This document shows, in pieces, positions 60,477 through 64,000 of a stretch of 64,000 nt of DNA. Where the stretch lies: positions 492,531 to 556,530 of the forward strand of contig NZ_JOEE01000004.1 of assembly GCF_000720925.1 (NCBI RefSeq). The letters run 5' to 3'. Within the stretch, counting starts at the first letter, position 1. Each line of letters starts with the position of its first letter. Source of the DNA: Phycicoccus jejuensis. Its GTDB lineage: Bacteria > Actinomycetota > Actinomycetes > Actinomycetales > Dermatophilaceae. A program made the position numbers and the translations under genes. Below the pieces are notes generated by a model. That model made no database searches. It had not been told where the DNA came from and was given only the letters and a program-made list of their open reading frames with translations.

Positions 60477-60731
60477 TCAGCCGCGCACGAGGCAGAAGGG
60501 ATGGCCGGCCGGGTCGAGGTAGACGCGGAACCCGCCGTCGGAGGAGGGCTGCTCGGCGTGCACGCTCGCACCGGCCGCGAGCACGGCCGGCTCGGCGGCG
60601 TCGATGTCCTGCACCGAGAGGTCGAGGTGGAACTGCTGCGGGTGGGCGCCGCCCGGCCAGGTGGGGGCCACCCAGTCGTCGATGCGCTGGAAGGCGAGGG
60701 TCGTGCGCCCGTCCGGCCGCTCGGGAGACAC
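60477..60731 (-). pseudogene. VOC (glyoxalase-like) domain gene, 3' half only
   Basis: The frame ending at 60477 reads LAFQRIDDWVAPTWPGGAHP, QQFHLDLSVQDIDAAE and FRVYLDPAGHPFCLVRG, the second half of the common actinobacterial VOC protein with metal-site His in FHLDL and the final strand. The first beta-alpha half (about 45 residues) is missing; upstream is directly the exonuclease 3' end. A GTG at 60731 could give 84 residues. Either a decayed gene or a half-domain protein that pairs with another; loss by deletion is preferred. Confidence 0.6.
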
Positions 60732-60787
60732 GCCGCCGCCCGGCGGACGGGACGCGTCCGCATCGCCCCGAGCTGCCTGGACCCGGG

Positions 60788-62506
60788 TCAGGAGACGCCG
60801 GCGAAGCCGGCGGTGCGGCGGCGCGAGGTCTCGAGCGGCTCGAGCTGCTCGCGCACGGCCGCGGCGCCGCCGACCGGGCAGGTCCAGTCGCCGTCGACGT
60901 CGACGACGCGCACCCCGGGCGCCTCGAGCCAGCGCAGGACCTTCTCGCTCTCCTCGGCGGTCGCCGCGGTGGCCGGGGCGACGGGCGCCGCGACGACCTC
61001 GGCGCTCGCGCGCAGCGCCCCGATGTAGGGCATCGGGTCGGCGCCCCGCGGCGAGGTGGTGCTCCCGGCGAGCCGCCCGTAGCGGACGCAGACGACCTCC
61101 CAGCCGCCGGTGACCGAGCGCCGGGCGGCGACGAGCTCGGGGATGCGGGCGAGCGGGTGCAGCCGCTGGCTGCGGGTCGTCCCGCGCACGAGGGCGACGA
61201 GGCGGTCGCGGACGACCTGCGCGTCCTCGAAGCGTTCCGCACCCGAGAGGGCGGCCATCCGCTCCTGGAGCGCGGTGAGCAGACCGCGGGCGTGCCCGTC
61301 GAGGAGCGCGGCGGCCTCGGCGACGACCTCGGCGTACTCGTCGACACCCTGCGCACCGGTGCAGGGCGCCCCGCAGCGGCCCATCTCGGCGAGGGCGCAG
61401 GCGGTGCGCGGGCGGCTGGGGGAGAGGCGCTCGACGCACTGGCGCAGCGGGAGGACCTCGTGGACCGCCGACACGGCGGCCTCCGCCGCCTGCCGAGAGC
61501 CGAACGGCCCGGCGTAGCGGGCGCCGTCGGCGGCGACGGCGCGCACGATCGACAGGCGCGGGAACGGCTCGACGGTCAGCTTGACCCACAGCGCCTTCTC
61601 GGGATGGCGCGAGCGGCGGTTGTAGCGCGGCTTGTGCTGGGCGATGAGCCGCAGCTCGCGGACCTCCGCCTCGAGCGTCGTCGCACAGACCACGGGCGAG
61701 ACGGACTCCGCGAGGCGGACCATCTCGCCCATCCGGCGACGGTGCTCGGACGCGGTGAAGTAGGAGCGGACGCGGGTGCGGATGGAGACCGACGTGCCGA
61801 CGTAGAGGACGCGGTCGTCGCCGTCCTTGAAGAGGTAGACCCCGGGGGCGTCCGGGAGGCCGTCGGCGAGGTGGCGCTTGCGGCGCCGCGCCGGGGAGAC
61901 GCGGGCGGTGTAGTCGAGGAGCTCCTCGAGGGAGTGCACGCCCAGGCTGCCGACCCGCCCGATCAGCGCGTGGAGGACGTCGACGGTCGCGCGCGCGTCG
62001 TGGAGCGCCCGGTGGTCGGGCGTGGTCGTGGCGCCGAAGTGCGCCGCGAGCGTGCCGAGGCGGTGGTTGCGGACCTCGTCGCGGGGGACGAGCTGGCGGG
62101 CGAGGTGCACGGTGTCGAGGACGGCGAACGACGGCCACTCCCGGTCGCAGCGCAGCGCCGCGGCCTTGAGGAACGACACGTCGAAGCGGGCGTTGTGGGC
62201 GACGAGCACCGACCCGGCCGCGAACTCGAGGAACTGCGGGAGCACGGTCTCGATGCGCGGCGAGCCCGCGACCATCGCGTCGGTGATGCCGGTGAGGACC
62301 GAGATGAACGCCGGGATCGGCTCGCCGGGGTTGACGAGCGTCTGGAACTCGCCGACGACGACACCGCCGCGCACGCGCACGGCGCCGATCTCGGTGATGC
62401 CGCACTCGGCCGGGCTGCCGCCCGTGGTCTCGAGGTCGACGACGACGAAGTCGACGGACGACAGCGGGGTGCCCAGGTCGTCGAACGTGCCCTGGACCAT
62501 CGTCAT
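60788..62506 (-). CDS. DEDDh exonuclease fused to GIY-YIG (UvrC/Cho-like) nuclease
   Basis: 572 residues. The N-terminal DnaQ-type exonuclease has VVVDLETTGG, HNARFDVSFL and HRALHDARATV (the DEDDh acidic residues and His). A GIY-YIG domain follows near 215-300 (PGVYLFKDGDDRVLYVGTSVSIRTRVRSYF), then a Cys-bearing region and a UVR-like helical hairpin (AERFEDAQVVRDRLVAL). The combination is known in actinomycetes (for example Rv2191) and probably trims and cuts damaged DNA. ATG 62506 lies 7 nt after TACCGT (62519-62514); GTG 62530 is less likely. Confidence 0.92.
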   Translation of the reverse strand: MTMVQGTFDDLGTPLSSVDFVVVDLETTGGSPAECGITEIGAVRVRGGVVVGEFQTLVNPGEPIPAFISVLTGITDAMVAGSPRIETVLPQFLEFAAGSVLVAHNARFDVSFLKAAALRCDREWPSFAVLDTVHLARQLVPRDEVRNHRLGTLAAHFGATTTPDHRALHDARATVDVLHALIGRVGSLGVHSLEELLDYTARVSPARRRKRHLADGLPDAPGVYLFKDGDDRVLYVGTSVSIRTRVRSYFTASEHRRRMGEMVRLAESVSPVVCATTLEAEVRELRLIAQHKPRYNRRSRHPEKALWVKLTVEPFPRLSIVRAVAADGARYAGPFGSRQAAEAAVSAVHEVLPLRQCVERLSPSRPRTACALAEMGRCGAPCTGAQGVDEYAEVVAEAAALLDGHARGLLTALQERMAALSGAERFEDAQVVRDRLVALVRGTTRSQRLHPLARIPELVAARRSVTGGWEVVCVRYGRLAGSTTSPRGADPMPYIGALRASAEVVAAPVAPATAATAEESEKVLRWLEAPGVRVVDVDGDWTCPVGGAAAVREQLEPLETSRRRTAGFAGVS

Positions 62507-62668
62507 GCCCCGAACGGTAGGTCGGGGCACCGACAGGTCCGTCGAGGCGCGCGGGGAGTGCTCCCCTCCGGGTCCGGGCCCGACGGCGTGCCCGCGCGGT
62601 TACAGTGTGGCGACGTCGCGACGGCCCGGAGGCCGTGGGCACCGGGGGAGCGCACGAGGGAGGCAGCA

Positions 62669-64000
62669 GTGGCACGTGGCGGTGGCGCACGCGCGCGGAG
62701 CCGGCAGACCCGCCGCCGCCTCGCGAGCCTGCTCGCCGTCGTCCTCGTCGCCTCCGGCCTCGGGTACGCCGCGGTCGCGAGCGACGGCACCACGGTCCAC
62801 GAGGCCGACCTCAACGACGCCGGTGTCTGGGTCAGCTCCGGAGCCCAGGCGAAGTACGCGAAGGCCAACGTGCCGATCGGCCAGCTCGACACCGGCATCG
62901 CCACCGACGCGGCGCCCGGCGCCGGGCTCGACCTCCTCCAGGACGGTGCCGTCGTCCTCGGCCTCGACACCGGCACCGGCGAGCTCTCCGCCCTCGACGT
63001 GGCCGCCTCCACGGCCGGCGACCCGGTCGCCGTCGTGCCCGGCCCGGGTCGCGGCACGGCGAAGGGCTTCCGCCCGAGCCCGGTCGACCTGCGCGGCGGC
63101 ACCCTCGCGCTCCTGGACCCCGCGAGCGGCAAGGTCTGGGGCCAGCGGGTCGACCCTCGCAGCGGCACGACGGAGTTCCCCGGCGTGGCGGCCGGCGCCA
63201 AGCCGCTCGCGACGGTCGGGCGCCAGGCGGCGCTCGCCGTGGGGCTCGACGGCGCGATCCACGTCGTCTCCGGCGCCGACGGCAAGGTCACGACCCTCGC
63301 GCCCACGGCCGCCGGGGGCTTCTCGCGCCCCGTCGTCACGCCGACCGCCCTGCGGTCCCCGTCGCCGGACGTCACGGCCGTGGGCCCCCGCTGGGTCGCG
63401 TACGACCCGGCGTCGGACCGGGTCTTCACCGCCGACGAGCGGGACGGCGTCGACGCGCAGGTGACGACGGACGGGGCCCGGTCGGCGGCGCTGCAGGTGC
63501 CGGGCCCGGACGCCGACACGGTCGTCGTCGAGTCCTCGGCCCGGGCGACGCAGGTGCCGCTCGACGGTGGCCTCTCGCCGGGCGGCGTCGTCGTCGGCGA
63601 GCGGGTGAACCGCGTCCCCGGGGCCACGCTGCTCAGCCGCCCGGTCGTCCTCGGCGGCTGCGTCCACGCGGCGTGGGCGGAGGAGGGTCGCGTCTTCTAC
63701 GGGGCCAACTGCGGGCGCACCGGCGACGAGCAGACGGCCACGCTGCCCGCCGACGGCGAGCAGCCGACCCGCGACGGCGTGGCGCTGCGGGTCAACCGCG
63801 GCCTCGTGGTCCTCAACGACCTCGACAACGGCGGGGTCTGGGACCTCGAGGACAAGCCGACGAAGATCGACAACTGGGACGCGCTGACGCCGCCGACGCG
63901 CCAGGACGACAAGAACCAGAAGAAGGACGAGAACCTCGTCGACGAGGCCGCCGCACAGCAGCCGCCCAAGGCCGTCCCCGACGCCCAGACGGTGCGCCCC
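62669..64000 (+). CDS. Large envelope protein with N-terminal anchor and beta-propeller-like region, 3' end outside window
   Basis: GTG 62669, with GGGAGG 5 nt upstream, opens a frame with no stop to base 64000 (444 codons so far). Residues 16-38 (RRLASLLAVVLVASGLGYAA) form a signal anchor. The following 350 residues are rich in short beta repeats such as LGLDTGTGELSALDVAA and LALLDPASGKVWGQRVD, blade-like but weak. Then comes a charged hinge (PTRQDDKNQKKDENLVDEAA) and KAVPDAQTVRP, the usual lead-in to Ig- or cadherin-like repeats. I expect a long extracellular protein with Ig-like tandem domains, as encoded next to MoxR/DUF58 genes in relatives. Function unknown. Confidence 0.75.
   Translation, partial: MARGGGARARSRQTRRRLASLLAVVLVASGLGYAAVASDGTTVHEADLNDAGVWVSSGAQAKYAKANVPIGQLDTGIATDAAPGAGLDLLQDGAVVLGLDTGTGELSALDVAASTAGDPVAVVPGPGRGTAKGFRPSPVDLRGGTLALLDPASGKVWGQRVDPRSGTTEFPGVAAGAKPLATVGRQAALAVGLDGAIHVVSGADGKVTTLAPTAAGGFSRPVVTPTALRSPSPDVTAVGPRWVAYDPASDRVFTADERDGVDAQVTTDGARSAALQVPGPDADTVVVESSARATQVPLDGGLSPGGVVVGERVNRVPGATLLSRPVVLGGCVHAAWAEEGRVFYGANCGRTGDEQTATLPADGEQPTRDGVALRVNRGLVVLNDLDNGGVWDLEDKPTKIDNWDALTPPTRQDDKNQKKDENLVDEAAAQQPPKAVPDAQTVRP

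Noticed and set aside
1..64000. CRISPR arrays, tRNA or rRNA genes, insertion sequences, prophage
   Set aside because: No regular spaced repeats, no cloverleaf or rRNA-like stretch and no transposase, integrase or phage structural motif was seen on either strand; a tRNAscan/Infernal run would settle small RNAs.

Overview
The window is about 64 kb of very GC-rich DNA (roughly 72-74% by eye), densely packed with genes and almost entirely chromosomal core. Codon use, the many GTG starts and the gene set (QcrCAB/CtaE and CtaCDF respiratory genes, a glutamine synthetase under a GlnR-type box, DUF4191-LipA-LipB, DUF3043, DUF5302, an AdoK-type adenosine kinase, a two-lipoyl-domain E2) point to an actinomycete, most likely order Micrococcales. 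A family such as Intrasporangiaceae is an inference only. No rRNA, tRNA, CRISPR array, insertion sequence, integrase or prophage gene was seen, and no gene-free stretch exceeds about 300 bases.

Layout. 1-4.1 kb: glycerol use, glpF (cut by the window edge), glpK, glpD. 4.1-9.9 kb: an accessory stretch with an APC permease, a small membrane protein, aldolase and reductase genes, an intact hsp20 under a HAIR/HspR-type operator, and three damaged genes (a universal stress protein with an internal deletion, and two divergent genes that lost their 5' halves at one junction). 9.9-12.6 kb: thioesterase, then a zinc-type ArsR sensor, a CDF efflux pump and a MobA-like transferase in an overlapping operon behind a perfect 10-bp inverted-repeat operator. 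12.6-15.0 kb: a lower-GC patch with two secreted proteins and a duplicated leader region. 15.0-20.6 kb: LLM oxidoreductase, glnA, RDD protein, DUF4191, lipA, lipB. 20.6-27.1 kb: MMPL transporter, oxidoreductase, peptidase E, a receptor-like kinase, an SDR. 27.1-34.2 kb: E2 and E3 of 2-oxoacid dehydrogenase, small conserved proteins, pepA, gcvT. 34.3-41.4 kb: a large membrane-patatin fusion, DUF3043, an M20 peptidase, a quinone-reductase-type GST, and a two-gene unit under an elaborate palindromic promoter. 41.4-48.1 kb: nadA, DinB, glycerate kinase, an A-type Fe-S carrier, adoK, aat, and a TusA-like protein coupled to a lysine-free cysteine-desulfurase homologue. 48.2-57.7 kb: ctaCDF facing qcrCAB-ctaE, giving the bc1-aa3 respiratory branch, with a protease and a serine hydrolase between them. 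57.8-64 kb: pseudo-receiver, trpD, AsnC-type domain, dienelactone hydrolase, half of a VOC gene, an exonuclease-GIY-YIG fusion, and the start of a large envelope protein that leaves the window.

A recurring signal is a TANNNT hexamer 6-8 nt upstream of the start codon in about twenty genes without a Shine-Dalgarno sequence. This suggests widespread leaderless transcription, and it was used to choose several starts. The strongest hunting results are the lysine-free desulfurase homologue paired with TusA, the palindrome-within-palindrome promoter at 40.6 kb, the 13-helix patatin fusion, the scar that removed the 5' halves of two divergent genes, and the duplicated leader in the low-GC patch.
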